Program-made: the position numbers and the translations under genes
The notes under the pieces: generated by a model
Seen by the model: the letters and a program-made list of their open reading frames with translations, nothing else
Databases searched by the model: none
What the model was told of the DNA's origin: nothing
Source: Bryobacterales bacterium
Lineage (GTDB): Bacteria > Acidobacteriota > Terriglobia > Bryobacterales > Bryobacteraceae
Direction: 5' to 3'
Length of the DNA: 8,779 bases
Assembly: GCA_025456495.1 (NCBI GenBank)
Contig: JALOKO010000382.1
Location: forward strand, 1-8,779
Part shown: one piece after another, positions 1 through 5,772 of the stretch
Numbering within the stretch: the first letter of the stretch is position 1
Layout: each line of letters starts with the position of its first letter

Positions 1-9
1 AGTGAGGCC

Positions 10-60
10 GTGGTTGCGGTTGAGGCGTGGCTGCGGTTGGGCGGTGGTTGCGGTTGAGGC
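10..60. repeat. Short direct repeat upstream of the glycosyltransferase
   Basis: The 17-bp sequence GTGGTTGCGGTTGAGGC occurs exactly at 10-26 and again at 44-60, with a related diverged stretch (GTGGCTGCGGTTGGGC) between them. The plus strand here is almost devoid of A. The repeat sits immediately before the probable glycosyltransferase start codon at 75. An in-frame TGA at 3-5 shows that the upstream gene cannot be fused to it in this frame. The function is unknown; it may be the low-complexity end of an upstream gene cut by the window edge, or a duplicated leader segment. Confidence 0.6.
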
Positions 61-74
61 CGGGTGGCTGGAGG

Positions 75-1949
75 ATGATGGGTGAGTTGATTCAAGTGTT
101 GCTGTTCTACCTGTTGGTGTACTTCGCCATCAATGGGTTGGATGAGCTGGGTGTGGATGCGCGCATGGTGGTGGTGTGGATGCGGCAACGGTGGGCGGGA
201 AGCCGCTTGCGGTTGCCAGGGATGGAGCGGATGAAGCGCGCGCCGGAGCAACGGATAGGCATCCTGGTGCCGCTGTGGCAAGAAGCAGCCGTGATTGAGG
301 CGATGGTGGAGACCAACCTGCGGCAGGTGGACTACCAGAACTATGACTTCTTCCTGGGGGTGTATCCCAATGATCGGGAAACACTGGCCGCCGTCACGCG
401 ATTGGAGGCCCGCTACCCCAGGGTGCATGTGGTGGTGAATCGAAGACCCGGCCCGACGTCGAAGGCGGATTGCCTGAATCATGTTTTTCAGGAAGTGGCC
501 CGCTTCGAAAGCAAGCATGGCGCGGACTTCCCGGTCCTGATGCTGCACGACGCTGAAGACCTGCTGCATCCCGCTTCGTTGCGGCTGGTGAACTGGTACG
601 CGGTGAGACATGGGATGGTGCAGGTTCCCGTGTTGCCGTTGCCCACCCCTTGGACGGAGTGGGCACACGGCGTGTATTGCGATGAATTCGCGGAATTCTT
701 CCAGCGGGACCTGGCTGTGCGCCACGCCGAGGGCGGCTTTCTGCCATCGAATGGCGTGGGGACAGCCTTTCGCCGAGATTGCCTGGAAGCGCTTGCCGCA
801 TCGCAGGAGGGCTGCCTGCTGGACGGCGACAGCTTGACCGAAGATTACGAAATCGGGCTGAAGTTGCATCAGATGGGGTGCAAGCAAATCCTGTTGCCCT
901 TGACGCGCGAGTATGGGGAGACGCTGGCGACGCGGGAGTTCTTCCCTCGCAGCGTGCGCGACGCGGTCCGGCAACGGACGCGCTGGATTAGCGGGCAGTG
1001 TCTGCAATCGTGGGAGCGCAACGGCTGGCCACTGCGGGGCAGCCTGAGCTATTGGTTCTGGCGTGACCGCAAAGGGCTGGTGGGCAACTTTCTGAACGCG
1101 CTGGCGCTGGTCTTGCTGGCGCTGAGCGTGGTGGCGACGCTGGCTCCCGAGGCGACGGGGCTGGGGCGCTGGATCTGGCTGGCGGGGTCAGTGCCGGGTG
1201 CGCAAGTGCTGTTCCTGGCCTGCACGATGTTCAGTGTTGAGCGGCTGGCGGTGCGCACGGTGCTGGTGGCGCGCATCTATGGGTGGGGCTTCGCGATGGG
1301 TGTGGCTCCGCGGATGCTGCTGAGCGCGGTGATGAACTGCGTGGCTACCGCGCGGGCGTTGCGTCGCTATGCGGCGGCGCGCTGGAAACGGAAGCGGCTG
1401 AGCTGGCTGAAAACCGAACACGCCTTCCCGATACAGTCCATGCAGGTTGCCAGCAGCCAGCCTGTTGAACAACCCGCCCTGGCGATGGTGGCGGCCGCGG
1501 GGGCGGGCGCGGCAACGGTATCGGTGGCGGCGGCAGGGTGGGCAATGTTGGGCGGGACGCCCACAGAATTACGGGGCGGGACGCCCACAGAATTACGGGG
1601 CGGGACGCCCACAGAATTACGGGGCGGGACGCCCACAGAATTACGGGGCGGGACGCCCACAGAGATGGGGCGGGACGCCCAGCGAGCCGCGCAACGCTCC
1701 GCTTACCGGGCAGCGCGGCGCTCCGTCGGAGATTCCAACCAGGGCGCACACCGTTCTGCTTCCCGATGGCAGCATTCTGGTGGTGCTCCCGCAAAACCTG
1801 ACTCCGGTGGAGCGCGCCAGGCTTACCCGGCATGCCACCGCCCGGCTGGTGTTTGTGGAGGAGCAGGACCAGCCGATGCGCGGCAGGCTCCCCGGCGCAA
1901 TGGGCCATCACGACAACAGCCCGGGGCAGAACCCCGGGCTGTTGGCTGA
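75..1949 (+). CDS. NfrB-like membrane glycosyltransferase family 2 protein, C-terminus probably frameshifted
   Basis: This is a processive-type GT2 enzyme expected to use a nucleotide sugar to build or export a surface glycan at the inner membrane. Numbering from ATG 75, residues 5-21 form a transmembrane segment. The catalytic domain begins near RIGILVPLWQE and includes PGPTSKADCLN, HDAED (158-162, the DxD-like nucleotide-sugar/metal site), LTEDYEIGLKL (about 254-264, probable catalytic Asp) and QRTRW (300-304, the QxxRW acceptor/processivity motif). Three hydrophobic segments follow (about 335-356, 366-386 and 400-425). The motif order and wording match E. coli NfrB closely, but NfrB's C-terminal MshEN/GspE-like domain is absent. 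An Ala-rich tail leads into GGTPTELR octapeptide repeats instead. After about 1668 this frame looks non-coding while the +1 frame looks coding. A GTG start at 27 is possible, but ATG 75/78 lies directly behind GGAGG (70-74) and gives a cleaner N-terminus. The glycosyltransferase identity is secure; the substrate is unknown. Confidence 0.88.
   Translation: MMGELIQVLLFYLLVYFAINGLDELGVDARMVVVWMRQRWAGSRLRLPGMERMKRAPEQRIGILVPLWQEAAVIEAMVETNLRQVDYQNYDFFLGVYPNDRETLAAVTRLEARYPRVHVVVNRRPGPTSKADCLNHVFQEVARFESKHGADFPVLMLHDAEDLLHPASLRLVNWYAVRHGMVQVPVLPLPTPWTEWAHGVYCDEFAEFFQRDLAVRHAEGGFLPSNGVGTAFRRDCLEALAASQEGCLLDGDSLTEDYEIGLKLHQMGCKQILLPLTREYGETLATREFFPRSVRDAVRQRTRWISGQCLQSWERNGWPLRGSLSYWFWRDRKGLVGNFLNALALVLLALSVVATLAPEATGLGRWIWLAGSVPGAQVLFLACTMFSVERLAVRTVLVARIYGWGFAMGVAPRMLLSAVMNCVATARALRRYAAARWKRKRLSWLKTEHAFPIQSMQVASSQPVEQPALAMVAAAGAGAATVSVAAAGWAMLGGTPTELRGGTPTELRGGTPTELRGGTPTELRGGTPTEMGRDAQRAAQRSAYRAARRSVGDSNQGAHRSASRWQHSGGAPAKPDSGGARQAYPACHRPAGVCGGAGPADARQAPRRNGPSRQQPGAEPRAVG
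1551..1680. repeat. 24-bp tandem repeat inside the glycosyltransferase tail
   Basis: Four identical 24-bp units (1551-1574, 1575-1598, 1599-1622, 1623-1646) begin GGCGGGACGCCCACAGAA and end TTACGG. A fifth copy (1647-1668) is only 22 bp because the segment after CACAGA is altered and 2 bp shorter. A sixth partial copy, GGCGGGACGCCC, starts at 1669. Because 24 is a multiple of three, the array is open in every forward frame, reading GGTPTELR, AGRPQNYG or GRDAHRIT. The shortened fifth unit puts copy six in a different frame from copies one to four. Perfect copies beside a degenerate one suggest recent expansion by slippage. Confidence 0.95.
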
Positions 1950-1953
1950 CTAA
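1669..1953 (+). other. Probable out-of-frame C-terminal continuation of the glycosyltransferase
   Basis: The +1 frame relative to the gene at 75 reads GGTPSEPRNAPL from 1669, resuming the GGTPTELR register of the earlier repeats. It continues into THTVLLPDGS-type coding sequence (about 1740-1890), with ILVVLPQNLTPVERARL, RLVFVEEQDQP and a stop at 1951-1953. This stretch has G or C in most third codon positions, alternating hydrophobic strands and a helix-like PVERARL segment. The 75-1949 frame over the same bases is a featureless Ala/Arg/Gln/Gly-rich string. The simplest reading is that this is the true end of the glycosyltransferase, separated from it by the 2-bp loss in the fifth repeat unit. 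The shift could instead lie anywhere in the low-complexity stretch from about 1470 to 1668, since all three forward frames are open there. Confidence 0.65.
1914..1944. terminator. Strong hairpin at a convergent gene junction
   Basis: CAACAGCCCGGGG (1914-1926) and CCCCGGGCTGTTG (1932-1944) are perfect inverted repeats, giving a 13-bp GC-rich stem with a 5-nt loop CAGAA. It lies between the convergent glycosyltransferase and E2 genes, just beyond the E2 stop on the minus strand and inside the last codons of the glycosyltransferase. Neither strand shows a T-tract after the stem, so it is not a canonical intrinsic terminator. It may still act as a bidirectional transcription block or protect both mRNA 3' ends. 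Confidence 0.6.
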
Positions 1954-1970
1954 GGAACTGTAGCTGGGGC

Positions 1971-3299
1971 TTAGAGGACGTCCTCGCTCCAGTTTTCCAG
2001 TACCGTCTTGATGCGCAGGCAGAACTGGTCAGCCAATGCGCCGTCAATCAGACGATGGTCAAAGGTGAGCGCCAGGTAGGCCATGTCGCGGATGGCGATT
2101 GCATCGTCCACCACCACCACTTCCTTGTTCACCGCGCCAATGCCCAGGATGGCGATCTGCGGCTGGTTGATGACGGGAGTGGCAAACAGACTGCCAAAGC
2201 TTCCGAAATTGGTGATGGAGAAGGTGCCACCCTGCACCTCATCGGGCTTCAACTGCTTGGAGCGGGCACGGTTGGCAAGGTCAGCGATGGCGCGCTGCAG
2301 GCCAATCACGTTCTTTTCGTCCGCATGCTTGATGACGGGAACAATCAGCCCGTTATCCAGCGCCACGGCAATGCCGACGTTCACTTCGTTGTGATAGAGG
2401 ACGTTGCTGCCCTGGATGGAGGCATTCACGATGGGGAAGGCGCGGAGGGCTTCGGCGGCGGCGCGGGTGATGAAGGGCAGGAAGGTGAGAGAGAAGCCAT
2501 AGCGTTCCTTCACCAGGTTCTTGCGCGCGTTGCGCAGCTTGGCGATCTTGGTCATGTCGACGCGATGGACCGTGGTGACGTGAGCCGAGGTGGCCTTGGA
2601 CATGACCATGTGCTCGGCAATCTTCTGCCGCATGATGCTCATGGGTTCCACACGGACGCGGGGAGCTTCGGCGGCGGCAACCGGGGCCACGTCGGCGGGC
2701 TTCGGAGCGGCCGGGGGAGCGCTTGGCGTAGCCGGGGCAGTAGCAACCGGGGCAGCAGCAACCGGGGAAGCGGCAACCGGGGAGGGGGCTGCGGTCTGCC
2801 CAGCCAGGTAGGCTTCGACGTCCGCTTTGGTGATGCGGCCGCCGGCGCCGGTGCCGGGGATCTTTGCCAGATCGAGGTTGTGCTCGCGGGCCATGCGCCG
2901 GACCAGCGGGGAAATGGGGCCGGAATCCTCATTGGAGGAGGGGGCTGGCTCAGCGGCAGCGGGAACAGGCGCTTCGGCGGCGACGGGGGCAGGGGGAGCG
3001 GGATCCGGCTGGGGCGCCTCTGCCTTCGGAGCTTCAGCCGGGGCAGGGGCAGCGGCGCCGGCGGAACCGTCGTCAATGCGGGCCACCACGGTATTGATCT
3101 GCACCGTCGCGCCGGCTTCCACCAGGGTTTCCTTCAGCACGCCCTCAGCGGGAGAGGGGATTTCCGTATCCACCTTGTCGGTGGAGATTTCAAAAAGGGG
3201 CTCATCGCGCTTCACCGCGTCGCCGGGCTTCTTCAACCAGCGGGTGAGTGTCCCCTCCACAATACTCTCGCCCATCTGGGGCATCAGGACGTCGGTCAT
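1971..3299 (-). CDS. 2-oxo acid dehydrogenase complex E2 component (dihydrolipoamide acyltransferase)
   Basis: This cytoplasmic core enzyme of a 2-oxo acid dehydrogenase complex transfers the acyl group from its lipoyl arm to CoA. Residues 2-76 are a lipoyl domain with the lipoylated Lys42 in STDKVDTE. An Ala/Pro-rich linker follows, then a peripheral-subunit-binding domain (129-165, ISPLVRRMAREH to ITKADVEAYL), a second Ala/Pro linker with short repeats, and the acyltransferase domain (about 212-442). The catalytic motif is DHRLIDG, with His415 and Asp419. The protein is 442 aa, complete, and normal for a one-lipoyl-domain E2. The ATG at 3297-3299 is preceded by AGGGAG at 8 nt spacing. It is the last gene of the lpdA-lipB-E2 operon. 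Whether it serves 2-oxoglutarate (SucB), pyruvate or branched-chain acids cannot be decided here because E1 is not in the window, so no symbol is given. Confidence 0.95.
   Translation of the reverse strand: MTDVLMPQMGESIVEGTLTRWLKKPGDAVKRDEPLFEISTDKVDTEIPSPAEGVLKETLVEAGATVQINTVVARIDDGSAGAAAPAPAEAPKAEAPQPDPAPPAPVAAEAPVPAAAEPAPSSNEDSGPISPLVRRMAREHNLDLAKIPGTGAGGRITKADVEAYLAGQTAAPSPVAASPVAAAPVATAPATPSAPPAAPKPADVAPVAAAEAPRVRVEPMSIMRQKIAEHMVMSKATSAHVTTVHRVDMTKIAKLRNARKNLVKERYGFSLTFLPFITRAAAEALRAFPIVNASIQGSNVLYHNEVNVGIAVALDNGLIVPVIKHADEKNVIGLQRAIADLANRARSKQLKPDEVQGGTFSITNFGSFGSLFATPVINQPQIAILGIGAVNKEVVVVDDAIAIRDMAYLALTFDHRLIDGALADQFCLRIKTVLENWSEDVL
2742..2786. repeat. 15-bp imperfect tandem repeat encoding the E2 Ala/Pro linker
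   Basis: Three 15-bp units (2742-2756 AGCAACCGGGGCAGC, 2757-2771 AGCAACCGGGGAAGC, 2772-2786 GGCAACCGGGGAGGG) lie head to tail. On the minus strand they encode a PVAAA-like pentapeptide repeat between the subunit-binding and catalytic domains of E2. Such flexible linkers are typical of E2 proteins and readily vary in copy number without changing the frame. Confidence 0.75.
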
Positions 3300-3366
3300 C
3301 TTGGCGTCTCCCTACTCTTGAAGCTTGGCTTCTTGCATTCTTCCACAAGACATGGCACGCGCTGCA

Positions 3367-4059
3367 TCAGGTTGCTTCGCTTGCCACGCAACGCACAGGC
3401 GCCGCCGGGGACTGAATGGTCTCCACGGCATGAAACTCAAACACGTCTACGAAGTGCCGCACGATTTCCGCGCAGACCGCATCGCGACTGACGTGCATTC
3501 CCAGGCTTTCCAGGGAACAAACCGGATCTGGCAGTCCGCAGGGCACGATATAGCCAAAATACTGCAGGCTGGTTTCGTGATTCAGCGCAAAGCCATGGGA
3601 GCTTACCCAACGACTGAGGTGAATGCCGATGGCGGCCACCTTGGCGCCGTTCACCCATACTCCGGTTTTTCCGCTCACGCGTTCCGCAACGACGCCAAAC
3701 GCCGCCAAGGAGCGAATGAGCACTTCCTCCACAGCACGAACAAAGGCGCCGACATCGCGCTTCCAGTCCCGCAAGTCAAAGATGGGGTAGCCCACCACCT
3801 GACCGGGTCCGTGATAGGTGACGTCGCCACCGCGATTGGTTTCGTAGAAGGCGATGCCACTGCGTCGCAACAGTTCGGGGCTGGCAAGGAGGTTGCTCTC
3901 GTTGCCATTCCGTCCCATTGTGACCACGTGCGGGTGTTCAACCAACAATAGAATATCGCTCTCCAGCCCTTGTTTCCTCTCCTCGGCATAAGTTTCCTGC
4001 AGACGGAAGGCTTCCCGCCAGTCCAGGTGGCCGAGATCAAGGACGCGCAGCTTACGCAT
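3367..4059 (-). CDS. lipB: Octanoyltransferase LipB (lipoyl(octanoyl) transferase)
   Basis: LipB moves octanoate from octanoyl-ACP onto the lipoyl-domain lysine of E2-type proteins, the first step of lipoate biosynthesis before LipA inserts sulfur. The 230-aa product shows the family signature RGGDVTYHGPGQ, followed by TGVWVNGAKVAAIGI carrying the conserved Lys and PCGLPD carrying the catalytic Cys. An HPHVVTMGR-type strand lies near the N-terminus. The start chosen is ATG 4057-4059 (MRKLRVLDLG): its ATGCGTAA overlaps the lpdA stop by 8 nt, implying translational coupling, and matches the usual family N-terminus. An upstream in-frame ATG at 4105-4107 would lie deep inside lpdA and adds an unsupported extension. 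The E2 gene downstream, 67 nt away, encodes a direct substrate of this enzyme. Confidence 0.94.
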   Translation of the reverse strand: MRKLRVLDLGHLDWREAFRLQETYAEERKQGLESDILLLVEHPHVVTMGRNGNESNLLASPELLRRSGIAFYETNRGGDVTYHGPGQVVGYPIFDLRDWKRDVGAFVRAVEEVLIRSLAAFGVVAERVSGKTGVWVNGAKVAAIGIHLSRWVSSHGFALNHETSLQYFGYIVPCGLPDPVCSLESLGMHVSRDAVCAEIVRHFVDVFEFHAVETIQSPAAPVRCVASEAT

Positions 4060-4387
4060 TGATGGGCATGCCATGAACGGCGTGGAAGGCCTCGCCGATC
4101 GCCTCATACAACGTTGGATGGGCGTGTACCGTTTCGATCATGGTTTCCACGGTGGCTTCGGCCTCCATGGCGGTCACCGCTTCTCCAATCAACTCATAGG
4201 CGTGCGGACCAAGGATATGGACACCCAGAATCTCGCCGTACTTGCCGTCCGTCACCACCTTCACAAAGCCATCGGGCTGGCCGAGAATCTTGGCCTTGCT
4301 GTTGGCGACGAAGGGGAACTTGCCCACCTTGACATCATAGCCGCGGCTCTTGGCGTCGGCTTCGGTGAGGCCCACACTGCCAATGCG
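4052..4387 (-). pseudogene. lpdA: Dihydrolipoyl dehydrogenase (E3), C-terminal fragment in a shifted frame
   Basis: This is the C-terminal half-domain of the E3 interrupted near 4387. Read from RIGSVGLTEADA onward it gives a normal E3 dimerisation domain: KVGKFPFVANSKAKI, GEILGVHILGPHAYELI and the active-site motif HAHPTLYEAIGEA, with the catalytic His and its Glu partner, ending PINA at the TAA 4052-4054. A GTG codon at 4373-4375 could start a free-standing 107-aa protein, but no ribosome binding site is evident and the domain alone would lack FAD and NAD sites. The stop overlaps the lipB start by 8 nt. The frame is first base = 1 mod 3, against 0 mod 3 for the N-terminal part, so the two are not continuous. 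It is very likely part of the same gene. Confidence 0.85.
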
Positions 4388-5397
4388 GGTTTCCCGGCGA
4401 TGTGGCCCAGCGCAACCACGGCTTCCATGGTGCCGGCGTGGGCCAGTTGCGGGTAGCCGGCCAGGATGTCGCCGATGGCGTAGAGGCCGGGCTCTGCGGT
4501 CTGCATGTACCCGTTCACCTTGATGAAGCCACGATCAAGCTCCGCCTTGGTGTTCTCCAGGCCGACATTCTCAGTATTCGGCTTACGCCCTACCGCCACC
4601 AGCAACTTTTCAAACTCGAGGGTTTCCTTCTTGCCGTCGCTGTATTCCACCTGGAACTTGACGCCGGTCTTGGTACGCTCAATGCCGGAAACCTTAGCGC
4701 TGGTTTCAATGCGGACGCCCTGCTTCTTGAAGATGCGGGTCATTTCCTTGGAAATATCCTCGTCCTCTTTGGCAACCACGCGCGGGAGCATCTCAAAGAC
4801 CGCCACCTGACTGCCGAAACGATTGAACATGGAGGCGAATTCCATGCCCACGGCGCCCGAGCCGATGATGGCCAGGGACTTGGGGACCTCCCGCAGGTTG
4901 AGGATCTCCACGTTCGTGAGGATCTTTTCGGGGTCCGGCTGAAGGCCAGGAAGCATGCGGGCTTCAGAACCGGTGGCGAGGACGATGTGGGGCGCTTCGA
5001 GGGTGCGCTTGGCGCCGTCTGCAGCCGTCACTTCCACCTTGCCCTTGCCCAGCAGGCGCGCAAAGCCGGGGATCACTTCGGCCTTGTTCTTCTTCATGAG
5101 GAACTCGACGCCTTTGGCATTTTTGGCGACGACGTCGTTCTTGATATCGATGATCTTGGAAAAATCGAGCTTAGGGTTGTCGACGATCACTCCGTGGTCG
5201 CCGGCGTGGCGGAAGTAGTTCCAGACTTCGGCCGAATGCAACATGGATTTGGTGGGAATGCAACCGACATGAAGGCAGGTGCCACCCAACTTGGGATTTT
5301 TTTCGATGATGGCGGTCTTCAGGCCATACTGGCCGGCGCGCACGGCCGCCGGGTATCCGGCCGGGCCGCTGCCGATGATGATGAGATCGTAAGACAT
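4261..5397 (-). CDS. lpdA: Dihydrolipoyl dehydrogenase (E3), N-terminal part; reading frame broken near 4387
   Basis: E3 is the FAD-dependent disulfide oxidoreductase that re-oxidises dihydrolipoyl arms with NAD+. From ATG 5395-5397 (MSYDLIIIGSGPAG) the FAD GxGxxG is at residues 9-14, the redox-active disulfide is Cys41/Cys46 in GGTCLHVGCIPTK, the NAD-binding GSGAVG is at 179-184, and the second FAD motif GLYAIGDI is at 304-311. Homology is convincing up to AVVALGHIAGKP (residue 337, codon 4387-4389). The remaining residues to the stop at 4261-4263 (ALAVWASPKP and on) are out-of-frame translation of the interface domain, which resumes correctly in the other frame. About 16 residues expected there (the VPxxxYxxPE region) are missing, so the lesion is an apparent 3n+1 deletion of roughly 46-49 nt rather than a single-base slip. 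The upstream ribosome binding site is weak. As sequenced, the product would lack the catalytic HxHPT motif. Confidence 0.88.
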   Translation of the reverse strand: MSYDLIIIGSGPAGYPAAVRAGQYGLKTAIIEKNPKLGGTCLHVGCIPTKSMLHSAEVWNYFRHAGDHGVIVDNPKLDFSKIIDIKNDVVAKNAKGVEFLMKKNKAEVIPGFARLLGKGKVEVTAADGAKRTLEAPHIVLATGSEARMLPGLQPDPEKILTNVEILNLREVPKSLAIIGSGAVGMEFASMFNRFGSQVAVFEMLPRVVAKEDEDISKEMTRIFKKQGVRIETSAKVSGIERTKTGVKFQVEYSDGKKETLEFEKLLVAVGRKPNTENVGLENTKAELDRGFIKVNGYMQTAEPGLYAIGDILAGYPQLAHAGTMEAVVALGHIAGKPALAVWASPKPTPRAAAMMSRWASSPSSPTARPRFSASPMAL

Positions 5398-5663
5398 CTT
5401 TTTCAGTGTAGCACCGATAAGCGGGTTAACTGGTTTAAGACAAAAGGGTTTCGAGCCGCTTTCCAGCGCCCGAGCCCCAAGGTTGGCGGCTTGGCAAGGC
5501 AGGCTTTTGACGACCGAGCGAAGACCGCAGGGAGAAAGCGCTTTGCTTTCAATCCCCTTGCTGGGATGTTTCATCCGGGTGGCGAGACAAGTTTTTTTCG
5601 AGGGTACTGGTAATCCTATCGTGCGCGATGCACAATGGAATTCCGGCAGCATTCGGAAAAGCG

Positions 5664-5684
5664 GTCGCGGGGTTGTAACGCGAC
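5664..5684. promoter_or_regulatory. Inverted repeat upstream of the kinase, possible operator
   Basis: GTCGCG (5664-5669) and CGCGAC (5679-5684) are perfect inverted repeats separated by 9 nt. They lie about 30 bp upstream of the putative extended -10 element of the kinase gene. The spacing would suit a dimeric regulator or a small stem-loop. There is no direct evidence of binding. Confidence 0.35.
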
Positions 5685-5712
5685 TTGGACACCCGACGAA
5701 GTGTTTCTACGC

Positions 5713-5721
5713 TGATATGAT
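5713..5721 (+). promoter_or_regulatory. Candidate extended -10 promoter for the kinase gene
   Basis: TGATATGAT carries a TGn extension followed by TATGAT, which matches the TATAAT consensus at five of six positions. No good -35 lies 16-18 bp upstream; TTGGAC at 5685-5690 is too far (25 bp). This fits an extended -10 promoter that needs less of a -35. Transcription would start near 5728, about 45 nt before ATG 5773. Confidence 0.4.
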
Positions 5722-5772
5722 TACGGATAGCTGCGAATGCGGTGGATCGCAGCCAGGGAGCGGCGCGGGACA

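Larger units (their letters stand above)
5398..5772. other. Divergent intergenic region between lpdA and the kinase gene
   Basis: This 375-bp stretch separates the minus-strand lpdA operon from the plus-strand kinase. It holds an inverted repeat (5664-5684) and an extended -10 motif (5713-5721) on the kinase side. On the lpdA side I found no convincing -35/-10 pair; TTGTCT (complement of 5438-5443) lacks a good partner. Short open frames here do not resemble proteins, and no RNA gene is recognisable. Confidence 0.6.

Noticed and set aside
1551..1680. Repeat array considered as a CRISPR
   Set aside because: Units are contiguous 24-mers with no unique spacers and lie within coding sequence.
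3300..3366. Short GAAGC-TTG-GCTTC stem (3320-3332) between lipB and E2 considered as a terminator
   Set aside because: The stem is only 5 bp with no T-tract, and it lies within an operon whose genes are functionally linked.
2055..3491. Long plus-strand open frame (478 codons) opposite the E2 gene
   Set aside because: It is antisense to an unmistakable E2 with lipoyl, binding and catalytic domains; its translation is Gly/His/Arg-rich without any recognisable motif, as expected from high GC3 on the other strand.
4060..4107. Upstream ATG extending LipB by 16 residues
   Set aside because: The extension lies within the end of lpdA and is not typical of LipB; the overlapping ATGCGTAA start at 4059 gives the standard N-terminus.
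4402..5613. Plus-strand open frame of 403 codons opposite lpdA
   Set aside because: The opposite strand encodes E3 with all FAD/NAD motifs; the plus-strand translation resembles no protein.
5398..5652. N-terminal extension of E3 to an ATG at 5652, or a separate small gene at 5549-5773
   Set aside because: E3 begins directly with its FAD motif at MSYDLIII; the upstream translation shows no targeting signal or family similarity, and the small frame overlaps the kinase promoter without a ribosome binding site.
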